From Podocnemis expansa (Eukaryota; Chordata; Testudines; Podocnemididae): a stretch of DNA of 64,000 bases. The stretch covers positions 1,533,101-1,597,100 of the forward strand of contig ML681964.1 in assembly GCA_007922195.1 (NCBI GenBank), written 5' to 3'. The translations under genes and the position numbers were made by a program. Below are positions 11,306 through 23,310 of this stretch, one piece after another. The notes beneath the pieces were generated by a model, which saw only the letters and a list, made by a program, of their open reading frames with translations, did no database searches and was not told where the DNA came from. Position 1 is the first letter of the stretch. Every line of letters starts with the position of its first letter.

Positions 11306-11830
11306 AGACCTTAACTCCATCCCTCTTATCATAAGGAAATTGTCTGGTCCATTATCTAATGAGCATGACAGAAGTGAATAAAAGGAACAGTGCCACCTCC
11401 CTTTTCCTTCCACTCCCATGGTGGTTTGCCATGGGAATTATTCCCCTCGCAACTTCACATTTGCCTATTGAGCGCCTTCTTTTTCTGTGAAGTAATCTTA
11501 CTTATTTAGAGTTCAGCTTTTAATGTTTCTACGTTTTTTTGACACACTTGTATGAAATGGCACCAGTAAGAGATGTTGTAGCTGCAGCTCACGATATGTT
11601 ACATTCAGTTTTCAAGATTATTTGCTGAAATTCCTGATATGCTTTGCCTTTCAGCAGTAAAGAGATTTAAAACAAGATGCAAGGATATCTAGAGTTGGAC
11701 TTAGTTGGGGGTGGGGGGTAGAGGAGCCCAGCGTGGACATTTGTTCATGGCCCCGCAGTCAGAGAACCCCCGCACTACAGCACCAGTGAGGACCCCAGCG
11801 GGGTCCTGCAGCAGTCTTAGGGATTCCAAG
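11306..11830. other. Unique intron sequence
   Basis: No repeat family or gene recognised. Confidence 0.45.
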
Positions 11831-11839
11831 GCCGTAAGC

Positions 11840-12056
11840 CAGTGTTTTCCAACCAGTGCCACGGCACAAAAGTGTACTGCCAGGTCTGAGCAGGTGTGCC
11901 ACAAGATTTTGTGAAAAGCTACTCGGAGAGCTCTGGATTGGCCCATTGGCTCATGAATACTTATGAGTTCATTTGGAAACTGTATGGTGGTGTGCCTCAA
12001 ATTAATTAAAGAAAGCAAGGTGTGCCACGGCAGAGAAAATGTTGGGAACCACTCTG
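11840..12056. mobile_element. hAT-like MITE, CAGTGGTTCCCAACC family
   Basis: Ends CAGTGTTTTCCAACC and GTTGGGAACCACTCTG are inverted. Flanks CCGTAAGC (11832-11839) and TCTTAAGC (12057-12064) agree at 6 of 8 bases. The interior (GTGCCACGGCA, TTGGCCCATTGGCTCATGAA) is the reverse complement of parts of 12740-13891. Confidence 0.82.
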
Positions 12057-12063
12057 TCTTAAG

Positions 12064-12630
12064 CAAAAGTCGAGTATCCCCCATCACATACTGGGGGGGA
12101 GGGGGTGAAGGGGGTTGCTTGGCTTTTGCCCAGGGCCTTGGAATTGCTGCTGGGAATACGAGACCTAAAAATAACATAACCTTCAATTACTTATATTGAA
12201 ATTCTCTCCTAAATATTTCCAAATGTAGATTTTAATAGAAGACTGTTACTAAGCACCATAATTTCTCTCTCATGCACATGTATGTTACATTTATGCACAT
12301 ACCATATGTAAATATGAAATGTCCATATTTTAAGGGCTGTATTTGTAAACCCTCTGATCTGATTTTGATGGAAGAGAATATGTAACAAGGATTTGGTACA
12401 ACTTCAGTCTTAATAAAATGGGCAAAGAGAAAGATACTGTACACCAGAGGTTCCTTTTAAATTCCAAGTTTTCTTCTTAAAGTAAGTCAGACCAAGCAAA
12501 ACAACAAATAAATTTAGTTTATCTTTCAAATGAAAGTGATGGTGCATTTTGGGGATTTATGTTAAAATTGTGGTTAAGTTTCTCCAATGAACAAAACATA
12601 TATTTCAGTCTGGTGAGTTACAGACTCAGA
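12064..12630. other. Unique intron sequence
   Basis: AT-rich, no gene or repeat recognised. Confidence 0.5.
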
Positions 12631-12635
12631 CTCAT

Positions 12636-12739
12636 GAACTCTAAGGTGAGAAAGGACCAATACAATCACCCATTCTGACCTCCTACACAATGCAGGCCAC
12701 AGAACCTCACCTACCCACTCCTGTAATAAACCTCTAAGC
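12636..12739. repeat. Old CR1-type LINE 3' region, left part
   Basis: AGGTGAGAAAGGACCA, CCATTCTGACCTCCTAC and CAGGCCACAGAACCTCACC are typical of old CR1 3' UTRs in sauropsids. It continues after the hAT at 13892. Confidence 0.65.
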
Positions 12740-13891
12740 CAGTGGTTCCCAACCTTTTCTCTGCAGTGGCACACCTTGCTATCTTCAAATTTTTTGAGGC
12801 ACACCACCATTAAAAACTCATGACTATTCAAATTAACTTAAATTACTTATGAATATTCATGAACTGTGGCACAGTGTTTCGGAAATGCTGCTATGTAGGG
12901 TAACAGGGGTAGCAGAGCAGGGGTGGCAAAACAGGTGAGGCCAGGAGTTGTGTGCAGTGGCAGGAGTGAGTGTGGGGAGCAGAGCAGGGCAGAGGTGGCA
13001 AAATAGGACAAGGGCAGCCATTTGGGGAGCAGCACAAGGGTGGTAAGAGAGGAGAGAGGAAGGGAGAACAAGAGTGGTTTGGGGGGGGCAGGTGGAACCT
13101 GGGGAGTGGGAAGGTAGGGCAGGGGAGCATGGCACAGCACCCACTTCCCCCTTCTCTACAGTGGCTCCCTGCCACCCAGGGCAACTCCTTACCCCACTGC
13201 TGCTTCCCCCCCTGATCCAGTGGGTCCCTCCCTCCTCTCCCCCAGCCCCCTGCTGCCTGTGATGGACCCTCCCATCACTGCAGGGGCCAGAACTAGCCCT
13301 CCAGCCCCCAGCTGCATCCCCCCCAACCAAACAGCCACTCCACCCCACAGCTACACCCCTCCAACTAAACAGACACTCCGTGCCCTAGCTACCCACCCTC
13401 TGCTACACATCCACTCCCACCCACCTCTGCTACACACACACCTGCCCCACACAACCCCCAGCAGCCCCCCTTCCCCAAAGCCCTTACCTGGGCTGTTTGC
13501 AGGCTGCCTGACACAAGCTGCTCCGCCCTGCAGAGGGAGATTCACACACTCCTGGCCTCCTCCAGCTCTCTGCTGGCTGGGCTTAAGATGGAGCCACCAG
13601 AACTCTGCCTTCTGGCTGCTCCTCCTATTTGGGGGATGGGGGGGGGGCTGGAACTTCACATTCGGGTGCCTTCCCCTATTTTTAGGGGCCCATGAATGCT
13701 GCCTGCCTAAAAAAAGGAGGTCCCTGGAAGCATGTTCCGGTGCCTTCCGCCTTACTTTAACCCCTGCTTTTTCCTAGCCCTGCATAGCCCACGTGGCAAG
13801 GCTGAGCAGGGAGAGAACTTTAACTGCAAATCTCAGGGATGGTCATGGCACACTCTGGGTGTTGCCATGGCATACTGACTGGGAACCACTG
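12740..13891. mobile_element. Large hAT-like element inserted in an old CR1
   Basis: Terminal repeats CAGTGGTTCCCAACC and TGGGAACCACTG. Target duplication CTCTAAGC (12732-12739) against CTCTAACC (13892-13899), 7 of 8. The ends match 11840-12056, but the middle (about 12890-13766) is a GC-rich foreign block. Its right part (near 13500-13766) matches the interior and TTACTTTAACCCCTG end of the TTAAAGTA family, so one hAT family seems to sit inside another. No transposase is detectable; the long frames on both strands are compositional. Confidence 0.85.
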
Positions 13892-14180
13892 CTCTAACCT
13901 ATGACTGAGTTACTAAAGTCCTCAAATCATTGTTTACAGACTTTAAGGTACAAAAAATACACCAACCAGTGAGTTGTGCCTGAAGCTACAGAGGAAGGTT
14001 ATAAAATCCGCAGAGCCTTTGCCAATCTGCCCCAGGGGAAAATTCCTTCCCAAACCCAAATATGGTGATAAGTTAAACCCTGAGCATGTGGGCAAGACTC
14101 ACCAGCCAGACACACAAGAATTCTCTGTAAGAACTCAGAACCCACCCCATCTCTGTTGACCATCATTATTCAATCTTCAG
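13892..14180. repeat. Old CR1-type LINE 3' region, right part
   Basis: Continues the repeat split by the hAT: AAGTCCTCAAATCATTGTTT, CTACAGAGGAAGG, GCCAATCTGCCC, GGAAAATTCCTTCCCAAACC, CCTGAGCATGTGGGCAAGAC. I recognise these blocks as a widespread sauropsid CR1 3' region. The small frame at 13974-14159 is part of it and is not a gene. Confidence 0.65.
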
Positions 14181-14184
14181 TGTC

Positions 14185-15244
14185 TTCACTTTACATCACA
14201 TGATTTTGTTCAGAATTGGCATTAATTTAAGTATCTTCATGAAATACGAGTATATACATGTTTAAGGGTGGATACTGGCAGTAAGTAAAAAGAACTCACA
14301 CAACTGATTCTCTGACATGTGGACATTCAATGACTAGATTGTAGCCATCAATGCAAATCCTTCACTGGCAAACTGGGTGATGTCCAACACTGACAATGAG
14401 AGTCAATTCCTTTTATTAATTGGCCAGTGACGTAACAGTAGCAAAAAGCCTGGATAAAAAAAATGGAGACTCACACAGGCAATTCACAAAAATCCCATAT
14501 CTAACTCATTTTGAAATTTGGGTTCGGAGTAGAGTTGGGATAGAAATTTATTTTCTTCAAATTTAAAAAGAGTCTCTTGCTTACAGAACAGAATTCTCAC
14601 ATTAAAGACCTTTTTGTGTCCAGTCTTAGTGAAAACTGCTGAGGAAGTTGACCTGAAGATTTAAAATATATATATGTATAACCTATTAGTTTTGTGTGTA
14701 TGAATACATGTGGGTCAGCACTAGAAAACCAAAGCCATAAAGGCTTCTGCTGGAGCAGAATTAAGGCATAAGATCAAGTGATAGAGGCCTTACCACAAAT
14801 CCACCCTCTTCCCTCCCTAGAGGCCTTGAGAAGTATGTTGTGAGTGAATTCCCCTAACAATGCTAACAAAAAAAGTGAATTTCTTCTTTTAAATAATTGT
14901 TGAAATATTAAACTAAACTACATTATTGGAGACAAATTGTGCAGAGCAGGTTCTAACCTGGGAAGGGAGGGAAAGGAAAGAGCAGTAAAAACTGTAACTA
15001 ACTCTCCTGGAAAGAAATGGGATAATGTGCTTATAGTTGCATGTGGCTTTTACAAAACTCTGGCTATTAATTCAGTTATTGCTTGCAAAGGGAACATGAC
15101 TTTGTGAAGGGCTTTTTAGTAAATATGTATAATCAGAAAGGACTAAAAGTTACCTGGGGTGTTCTTTTTCTTTGATCTTGTCCCTAATAATTACATACAT
15201 CTGTTGGCAGTCATCCCCACCCAGCTCTTCTTTGGTAAAAAAGA
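14185..15244. other. Unique intron sequence
   Basis: No gene or repeat family recognised. Confidence 0.5.
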
Positions 15245-15252
15245 GGCTAGAC

Positions 15253-15366
15253 CAACGGTTCTCAACCACTATGTCACCACACAGAGAACTGGAACAGGGG
15301 CTGCTATGTCCTGTAGGACTGTGCACACCAAACATGTCACGACCCACAAAAGGTTGAGAACCACTG
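15253..15366. mobile_element. Very short hAT-like MITE (114 bp)
   Basis: Ends CAACGGTTCTCAACCACT and GGTTGAGAACCACTG. Flanks GGCTAGAC (15245-15252) and GACTAGCT (15367-15374) agree at 6 of 8. A fragment of the same family is near 365-430. Confidence 0.82.
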
Positions 15367-15374
15367 GACTAGCT

Positions 15375-16406
15375 ATAAAACCTATCTATTCTTTCTCCCT
15401 CCCCCATATGCATATTGAAGCTATAGAATTTCCATTGAGCTGTAAAGCTCAACTTCATTCTTAACTAAACAGCAGAAATTTTAGATTATTTAAGATTTTG
15501 TACGTACAAGGAAAGCAGGCTCCCACTGTTCCACTTAAATATTCCAATGATAAACTGAGAAGTATCTCTATCAATTACACTTTCTCCTTTACCCCCCCCC
15601 CCATATTCTCCCAGCAGTAAGAGGGGGATTTTGGATCTTCTCTCCCCTCTCCCTCCCACCCCCCCTAGTTTTCCCATTTACTGTTCGTATATACATTAAG
15701 ACAATTCTTAAAAATAAATAAATAAATCCTAACAATGACTGTTTGTGACATAAGACCTTAGTTTGCTTTATGCAATCAACTTTGTTTAAACAATATCTAA
15801 AAACTTTTCTTCAAGAGAACAATGCTAAATACAGCTGATTTATTAATATAGTCACCGAAAGTTATTTTTAAATTGCCGTCTTCCTTTTCCACGTAAACCA
15901 AGATGACTATATTTAGTGGAGACAAGTATTGTTTCATGGACCTTAACCGTTCTTAATACAGGAAAATCTTTGCAGATATTTTATTGCAATAACTGTTCTT
16001 TTTCTACCCTACAAAGCTGTATATGACAAAATGGAAAATTAAAGCAAATATCCACTAATGAAGCCTAATGTATTCTACCTGCTAAACAAATGTTCTAATT
16101 AAATAATTTGTTTCTTTGCTTTTAAGTGTGATTAAATCTCCCTACCCTGATCCCTATACAGATATGCAGTCCCAAAACAAAAGGAAATCATGTCATCCCA
16201 AAGTTCAAACATAGTTCCCCTTGTAAAAATAAACTAGCTATATATATATATATATATATAAAGGAGAAAACAAATGTACAAAAAAATCTGGATGCGGACC
16301 CATTCCTGCCTCTCTATCGAGGTATCTTTTTATGTCCCTGGAACTAAAATATTTGAGAATTTCCTCAGTATTTACGGATCCAGTGTCAAACACTGCAAGA
16401 AGATGA
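15375..16406. other. Unique intron sequence with microsatellites
   Basis: AAATA repeats near 15712-15726 and a (TA)n tract at 16238-16260. A C/T-rich patch at 15585-15665. No gene seen. Confidence 0.55.
16238..16260. repeat. (TA)n microsatellite
   Basis: About 11 uninterrupted TA units. Confidence 0.95.
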
Positions 16407-16414
16407 GGTTAGAA

Positions 16415-16626
16415 CAGGGGTCTCAAACACAAATGGCCCGCAGGCCACATGTGGCCCCTAAAGTTATTTTCTGCAGCCCTCAACAACAATATTGTTACCG
16501 ATATTTGAAATATTTTTATATGAAAAGATTTTATTGTTTCAGCCCTCAAGTTAACATATTAGTCCTCATGCAGCCCTCTACTAGTCCTCATGTGGCCCTT
16601 GTGGTAATTTGAGTTTGAGACCCCTG
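16415..16626. mobile_element. hAT-like MITE, GGGGTCTCAAAC family (copy 2)
   Basis: Perfect 8-bp target duplication GGTTAGAA (16407-16414 and 16627-16634). Ends CAGGGGTCTCAAAC and GTTTGAGACCCCTG are exact inverted repeats. The interior with GCCCGCAGGCCACATGTGGC is opposite in orientation to copy 1. Confidence 0.95.
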
Positions 16627-16889
16627 GGTTAGAACAAAGTATTAAATACTTATTCAAATGTGATGCCCTGGTCATGATACTACAGACTCAATATTATAAA
16701 TCTTTACCATTATCACTTAAATATTGTAATTCACTTGCCATAAAAATATATCACCCATGAAAAATTATTTGCCATTACCTGTAAAAAGTTTTCATTCATG
16801 AACACGTTCAGGATTATTAAGTGACAGTGTAGAAAAGCTGGGGATGGGTTGTAAACATACTATATTTGTATTCTTTTTCCTGGAGTAAT

Positions 16890-16939
16890 TTGAATTAATA
16901 CATTTTAAGGACAGAAAGGGCCATTATGATAATCTAGCC
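16890..16939. repeat. Old CR1-type LINE 3' region, left part
   Basis: TTTTAAGGACAGAAAGGGCC followed by ATTATGATAATCTAG, continued at 17437 after the inserted hAT. Confidence 0.6.
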
Positions 16940-17436
16940 CCGCAGTTCCCAACCCATGGGGTCTTCCAAAGTGCCCCGCTCCTCTTCTCCTGCTGACTGC
17001 AGAAGGGAGCTGCTAGGGACCCAAGAAAAGTGCATTGCCACAGAGCTACAAGATGGTGCCTGCTCCTTGCTTCAGTCAACGGGATAGGAGATAAGCATTC
17101 CCCTTCACTGGCTGTAGGAGGGAGCGAAGCAAAAGCATTCCACCGGAGTCCCTGCTAAAGCCACAGGCAGGGTAGAGCACCAATATCTCTACCCCCTAGC
17201 TGCAAAAAAGAGCCACCACCTAAAGACCCAGGAGTAGTGCACAGGGCTTCAAGATGTGGCTTCTCTGCTGCAGCCAGAGGGACAGGAGATCAGTGATGAG
17301 ATGGCCTCCTTGCTGAACTCCTTCTGTCTGCCTGCACTGAAGCAAAGGAAAGGAGCTGCTAGCAAAGACTGGTGGCCCTTCAGGGTTGTAAAAATGGTAT
17401 CTGTAGTTCTCAAGTCAAAAAGGTTGGGAATCACTG
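16940..17436. mobile_element. hAT-like element inserted in an old CR1 (497 bp)
   Basis: Ends CCGCAGTTCCCAACCCA and GTTGGGAATCACTG, imperfect inverted repeats. Flanks ATCTAGCC (16932-16939) and ACCTAGTC (17437-17444) agree at 6 of 8. Removing the element rejoins the CR1 text as ATAATCTAGTCCTACCTCC. The overlapping frames at 17249-17531 on both strands are not genes. Confidence 0.82.
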
Positions 17437-17750
17437 ACCTAGTCCTACCTCCTGCATTATATAGTACAAAGAACCTCATCCAATGCTTTCTGGATAAATC
17501 CCACACATTTCATTTAAGCAATGCTACATAGCTTGTCTTTCAGAAAGCTATCCTAGGCTTGAATTAGAGTGCAAGTAACAAGAGAATCTACCACATCCTC
17601 AGATTAATTGGTCCAATGGTTAATTACCCTAATTTTAAAAAAATCAGATATATTTCTTGTCCGAATTTGTCTAGACTTCTCTTCTAATTGGGTCTTTTTG
17701 CCATCATATCTTTTCCTAGTAGATTAAAACTAATCCTACTTTCCACCAAT
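17437..17750. repeat. Old CR1-type LINE 3' region, right part
   Basis: CTAGTCCTACCTCCTGCATT, then TTCTTGTCCGAATTTGTC and TTTTCCTAGTAGATTAAAAC style text of an old sauropsid LINE 3' end, much decayed. Confidence 0.5.
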
Positions 17751-18190
17751 GCGTGGCTAGAGCAGTTGACAAAGCAAAACGGATAGGTGCCAACAATTTT
17801 ATTTACAGAGATATTCATTAGCTTCCTCCCTAGTTTTTCAAAATTCTGATGGAATTCAGAAAATGAAAATTTAATCTGAAAAATTATAGTAATTCATTGA
17901 AAGTATTTGTAGCAACCTTTCGGAGACCGACAAATTAATCATCAAGTTTTGGGGTTTTTTTTGACCAGCTCTAAACCAGCCTTCATTCTCTATTGGAGTG
18001 AAGCACAGAATTAGGGTAAAACACAGAACTAGTGTAACAGAACATGGGTTTTATACCAAACCAACAGACTTCCTGTATGATCTCTTAGCTACTTTAAAAT
18101 ACATTTGAGCCTTAGCTCAATGTTTATAAAGAGCTTTGAGATTTTAAGTAAAAACCTGCTACAAGAATGCAAAAGATCATAATTATTCTT
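17751..18190. other. Unique intron sequence
   Basis: No gene or repeat recognised. Confidence 0.5.
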
Positions 18191-18201
18191 CTAATATCTG
18201 A

Positions 18202-18327
18202 AAATTTCCAGAAGGGTGGCCATGTTAATCTGTTGTATAGTTAAAAAAAAACAAGAGCCCTGTGGCACTTTAAAGACTAACACATTTCTTCAGGCATAAG
18301 CTTTCTGAGGGCTATCACTTCATCTTT
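18202..18327 (-). mobile_element. Short Penelope-like copy, simple 5' truncation inside the hammerhead-like motif
   Basis: Flanked by TAATATCTGA at 18192-18201 and 18328-18337. On the minus strand it starts at GATGAAG, within the hammerhead core, then GAAAGCTTATGCC, the GTTAGTCTTTAAAGTGCC linker, a T-rich tract and the tail ending TTCTGGAAA. No inversion. Confidence 0.87.
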
Positions 18328-18339
18328 TAATATCTGACA

Positions 18340-19325
18340 ACCTAACACACTAGAAACAGTCTGTACTGTTAGTGAATAATTCTAGAGTAAGTATCCAATC
18401 TTACACAGGCTTACAGATTAAAATAAATTTAAAATATTAAGACAAGGAAGGGATTTTTTAATATATGGATAAACCAGCAAATGTTAAAAGTCTTATTTAT
18501 ATGGAGCAGAAGCTCTCTCCCCATCTGTGTTTACAGTGTCTAGCACTGGGTGCTCACAGCTTGTAAGGTACTATTGAATAATTTTCAAAAAAACAGATTG
18601 TCATTTTTCAACTTCTTAGTGCTCAGAAACACCTTCTGCCCCCATTCACCTCAAGTTTTAACTAAAATATAAGCTTATGCTTAAGATCATATATGTAGAA
18701 TTTTCAGTGAAAAATGCTTACTTAAAGAAAGGGCAGGTAGGATAAGAACAGCATTGAGCTTTTGGTAGAAAGCCGTTAGGAGCCGCTACCAGAGTTCCCT
18801 AATTTGTGTTTGCAAACAATTTTGAGATTCTCTGAGAGAAGATTCTATGCAAGTGCAACATATCAATGCAGAGGAGTTAAAAATAGTTAGACGGACATGT
18901 ACAAGACAGAACTTCAGGCACATCAGCCTGGTAATGCTTCTAAACACCTTCTTCATTCAGTGTCCTGTAACTTGATTTTTAAACTAAATAACTGCAAAGA
19001 AGAAAAGCAAAAGGAGAAGCTCAGAGAACCCCCCATGACCAGCCTACTGTTTGTGACAAATACAAAGGTAGTCAGCCAATCTAGCATGGAAGAACAAAGA
19101 AAACCCCAATCGGGGGATACTTGAAACCAAGAATCCAGCCAGCAGTCATAAATCAATAATGTGTGCACATGAGGCCCTGCAACAGCTTCAGTGGGCCTAG
19201 TGTAAATGAAGAACAAAACCAATAGCTTAAACACTCAGCCTTCTAGCTCAAGAAACTTTAATCAAGAAAATGCAAATCAAATAAGAACACCAAAGGAACA
19301 CCTACACCAGAACAAAAGACTGGTG
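18340..19325. other. Unique intron sequence
   Basis: Small opposing frames at 18897-19234 show no family similarity. No gene seen. Confidence 0.5.
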
Positions 19326-19337
19326 GCATGCTTGCAG

Positions 19338-19536
19338 CTGGCCTTGATCAACTGACTTAAGCTTGTGGGCTCAGGCTGCTGGGCTAAAACTTGCCGTGTA
19401 GATGTCTGGGCTTAGGCTGGAGCCTGGGTTCCCGATGCTCAGGCATGAGCCTGAGCCCAAAAGTCTATACAGCAATTTTACAGCAGCACAAACTGAGCCC
19501 TCATAAACCCAAGTCAGCTTACCCAGGCCAGCCGTC
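19338..19536. repeat. MITE-like repeat with long imperfect inverted ends
   Basis: The left side (GCTGGCC, CAACTGACTTAAGC, GTGGGCTCAGG) is inverted against the right side (CTGAGCCC, AACCCAAGTCAGCTTACCCA, GGCCAGC). The centre carries GTGTAGATGTCTGGGC. No transposase. The family is not recognised; target duplication unclear. Confidence 0.55.
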
Positions 19537-19579
19537 AGTGTTTAATTGCTGTACAGAGGTACACTAAAAGTCAGTTTTC

Positions 19580-20600
19580 AAACACACTTTTAGATACACC
19601 TCCTCAAGCACTCAAACACAGCTAAGTGCAAATGCAAAGAGGTAATGTTCCTAACCTTCTTTCCCAACACTCACCCCTTTTGAGGGAGGTGGGGGGTTTC
19701 CTTTGATTAACCCACAAAGTTCAGCTCAGACCTGCCCCTACTTGCCTTTTGCAGCTAGTCTTCAACGAACAGGCACCCATGGGAACAATGCAGTGGCATG
19801 TCTCACTGTCAATGCCTTTCTCAAAAATGTTACCATGTCATCTCCAGGAATAATGGCGTCTCTTAGCAGTAAGTTTGTTACTCTTGTGCAAGATGATCCT
19901 ACTCTACATAACCCCAAACACACTAAGCAGTATTAGTTGGTGTGCTCATCTTTCTAGTGCAGGTAGGCATTTGTTTCCTTAGCAGTAAGTGATGCAACTA
20001 GCAGGCATTTGGGGGAAGATATCTTTATAAAGAATGTGTAGTGGCCAGCGTAGCTGGCTGAGTGACCTGTGTTTGTTTAGTAACAGTTTGGCCCAGCTTG
20101 TACTCTTTGGTCCCTGGTGTCCACCAAATTCCAGTGTGACCTTAAGCAATATAAGCCTGCTTTCCCAATTACTTCTTTCTCTTACTTTATAAACCAACTA
20201 ACTTCCATTTCCAGAAAACACTTGTAGGCCACAGGTTACTGAATTTAGCCTAGAGGGAGTCACATCTTTATGGGTTCAATTAGACTGAGTTTAAGATAAT
20301 TTAGTTTCTCCAAAGAAGCCAGACTTGGACACACTACTTCTGCCTCTGTCAACTGTTTCCAAATCTGACAGCCTCTCTCTCGACCTTCGTCCTTCTCTGA
20401 AGGACTGGCCTCAGAATGATTCTCAGTCTCTATTCTCTCTGGTACTTTTGGCATTTCAGTGACTTACATGGAATGGTTTCCTGCACTTCCCTGCTGTATC
20501 TAGAGGCTTGTAGTTTCTTCATAAAACTCGTTCCCACAAGTGTTCACCTCCTTTTTATCTGGGTGCCACTACTCTACTCATAACTCCATTAGTCTACCTT
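19580..20600. other. Unique intron sequence
   Basis: No gene recognised. Frames at 19703, 19979 and 20260 are short and unmatched. Confidence 0.45.
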
Positions 20601-20682
20601 TTCCTGTGTCTTTCCACAGGTTGAATCTGATCTCATGAGGTCCCTTCCAACCCTATGATTCTATTCTATTCTATTCCAGAGC
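20600..20682 (+). repeat. CR1 LINE 3' end fragment
   Basis: CAGGTTGAATCTGATCTCAT, GAGGTCCCTTCCAACCCTAT and an ATTCT repeat tail. Matches the 3' end of the CR1 at 33696-35195. Confidence 0.85.
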
Positions 20683-20689
20683 GTGTCCA

Positions 20690-23180
20690 GAGCTCATAAA
20701 TCTTTGGCTGAGCAGCTGCACTGTCTTACTTGCTGCCTCTGACTGGTCATCATTCCCATTCCACATTTTCTATACAACTCTCATGTAATTCCTATAGTGC
20801 CTGAATCTGTTCTTGTACATGTAAATAAAAAATTGTTCTGTTTTCCCTTCAACAATGCTGTGAGTGTATGGCATGTTTGTTTCACCCACTCAGGCCACCT
20901 CCCACGTTAAATACAACTCATTTTGGGTATGGACCCCCAACTGACATGTTCCTGCCTCTTTTTCCTTTCTTTCATTTCACAGTATCTGCCAGTGTGGATG
21001 CTTAGCTTCCAAGAGTATTCTGTCCTGCACTGAGGCCTCTGCTGCACAAGGCTATGTCCAGGCATATAGCTGAGGTCAGATCCTCCCTTGGAGCAATGGT
21101 TCAGGAAGGCAGTGGTCCTGGGTGCCACAACCCAGTCCTAAATCAGGGAGTCTGACAAATCCCCAAAAATGCACACAGACACCCAAGGTCCATAATGCTG
21201 TCTCACAGTAATCTACTCCTTCCTCTCCCATCTTTAGGCTTCGTGAAGCTCCACAGTTTCATTCCTCTTAGGAGAAAAGTGTACAATTCTTAACATGGCT
21301 GCTATTCTTGAGGCAGTAGTGAGTTTCAAACTGATTTAATAGTTCTCTCAGGCACTCCCAAATGAGATTAAAGTTAATCCAAAATGTGTAACATTTATTC
21401 CTACCACTGAAAATGTCTTTGCTTACCAATCTGATCTCTATCAAATACTTAGGGGCAAACACAAGAGAGAACTGGAAATGCCTACTGAGAAGAAATTGGA
21501 TTAATAGAAGTCAGAAAAACAATACAAGTATTAACCTTTAAACCCAAACCAAAACTCCTTTCCAACTACTCTTTCATGTGCATCTCCCAAAGTATATCTT
21601 TTTATTTTTGTACATGGACAATAAGGTCAAATCTTGGCCTCACTCAAATTAAAGGGAGATTTCATACAGACTTCATGGGTAGCTATTATAATTACATCTT
21701 TGTAATAAATGCAAATATCCATACAACTTAAACTAAATTTATTTTCAGCAACTGATTTGGACTCCACTCTCTCATACTGCAAGTATTTTCCATTTACATA
21801 AGGATTTGTAAAACATTTAATTTAGGCCTCCAAAATGAAGTTGACAATGTCTCTCTAAATCAACAGAAAATGCTCCTTTTTAACCTTTAAAATGAAAGTT
21901 ATTTATCCAGCCAGATCAACTCTGAAGCTGACATTCTATTATCTAGATTGATAAGAATGTGAAAAATAAATGTAACTAAGCTTAAAGAATTCTGTTTCAT
22001 TTATTGCTTGTGTGGTCTACTGAGTTTTAACTCAGCCTGATGGAAGACTTTCTAAGAACTCCTCCCCACCCCTTTCACCTTTAACAGATTACCCTGCCCT
22101 GCTTACTCAAGGCAAATATTTGCTAGAAAGGTCTCTGTTACTGCATGAAAAGGCAGGCCAATGTGTCTGCTTGACCAGACACATTGTACAAAAGACAGGT
22201 CTTTTGTACGATGTGTCTAGTCATGTTTTATGATTACCAAATTCTGGAAAGAAATCCCTGAAGAGCTTATTAAAACATTATGTAGAATATTTTAAATCAA
22301 ATCTGGATAGATTAGTACACCTCAGAGAGACTCAATGGATTCTTGCCTTTGAAACAAAAATTAAAAACAGAAAAATCTTTTAAATATGCTGGATGACATT
22401 TCTGATAAAACTACCTTCTGAGGAATTACAGGGCATAAGCATAATATTGTACAAAAAGAGTCAGGCCCTGAATCTTGCAAACACTCATGCTTGTATTTAC
22501 CTTTTCACATCTGAATAGTCTAAATGAATTCACTGGGACTTCTCAGATGCATGAAGTTAAGTGTGTGCTGCAGACGTATTACTGCCCAGCTGTAACATAC
22601 AAAACAGTAGAGAGATTTTCAGGAGTCATTAATTTTTTTTTTTAAATGTATTGGACACTCTCTGCTCTTTATTAAGTTAGGATCACTTACCAAACTAACT
22701 TAGAAAGCTGTTTTATTATTGCAGTCTCATGACAACCATAGATTTATACAAGTTCAGGTAGGATGCTCAATACAAGTTCTGTGCAATTGAAAGTTTTAAC
22801 TTTCACCATAAACGATCTAATACAAAGATTCATAGGTTCCACAAAATTTACTGTTTCTCATGTATACATTTGCACGGTACATGCTCACTTTCTACATTAA
22901 CTCCTCAAGCACCAGGACTTGAACAGATGAACACATAAGATAAAAATGTGACTTTCCAGTCTCCTTCTATTATCTCTTCTTTCATAAATTAAACTGGATC
23001 ACTCAGTCAAAGGAGAACTTTAATCTTCTCCCACTTACCACTCTCTCAATACAGGAGTAAACTCCAAACACCAAGGTCAGTTTTCCTGGAATTGCAGCTA
23101 TTAACTATAATGTATTTTTTAAATAGAAGTTTTTCACACTTGGAAACTTTACAGGAGTATAAAAACAGAGTATTCTTTTG
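20690..23180. other. Mostly unique intron sequence with one palindrome
   Basis: No exon or repeat family recognised, except the inverted repeat listed separately at 22160-22222. Confidence 0.5.
22160..22222. repeat. Near-perfect inverted repeat (24-bp arms)
   Basis: Arms 22173-22196 and 22199-22222 pair at 22 of 24 positions across a 2-bp centre. The unit ATGTGTCTG/CAGACACAT is also present just left at 22160-22169, so a second hairpin competes. It lies outside any repeat I recognise. Confidence 0.9.
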
Positions 23181-23184
23181 TTGT

Positions 23185-23310
23185 GGCATATGTTATGGCT
23201 ATCTAGCCTGGTATCCTGTCCCCAACAATGGCCAATTCCCCTTGCAGTAGAGGAAGATCTAAACCACCTATTATGCATGCACTTGTACCGTAACATACTT
23301 CAATACAATC
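23185..23310 (-). repeat. CR1-type 3' end fragment, minus orientation
   Basis: CTATCTAGCCTGGTATCCTG followed by TCCCCAACAATGGCCAATTC is the reverse complement of the block at 60790-60860. Confidence 0.65.

Noticed and set aside
12857..13777. Long Pro/Ser-rich frames on both strands (up to 185 codons)
   Set aside because: Inside the interior of a hAT-like element; low complexity, no domain, opposing frames equally open.
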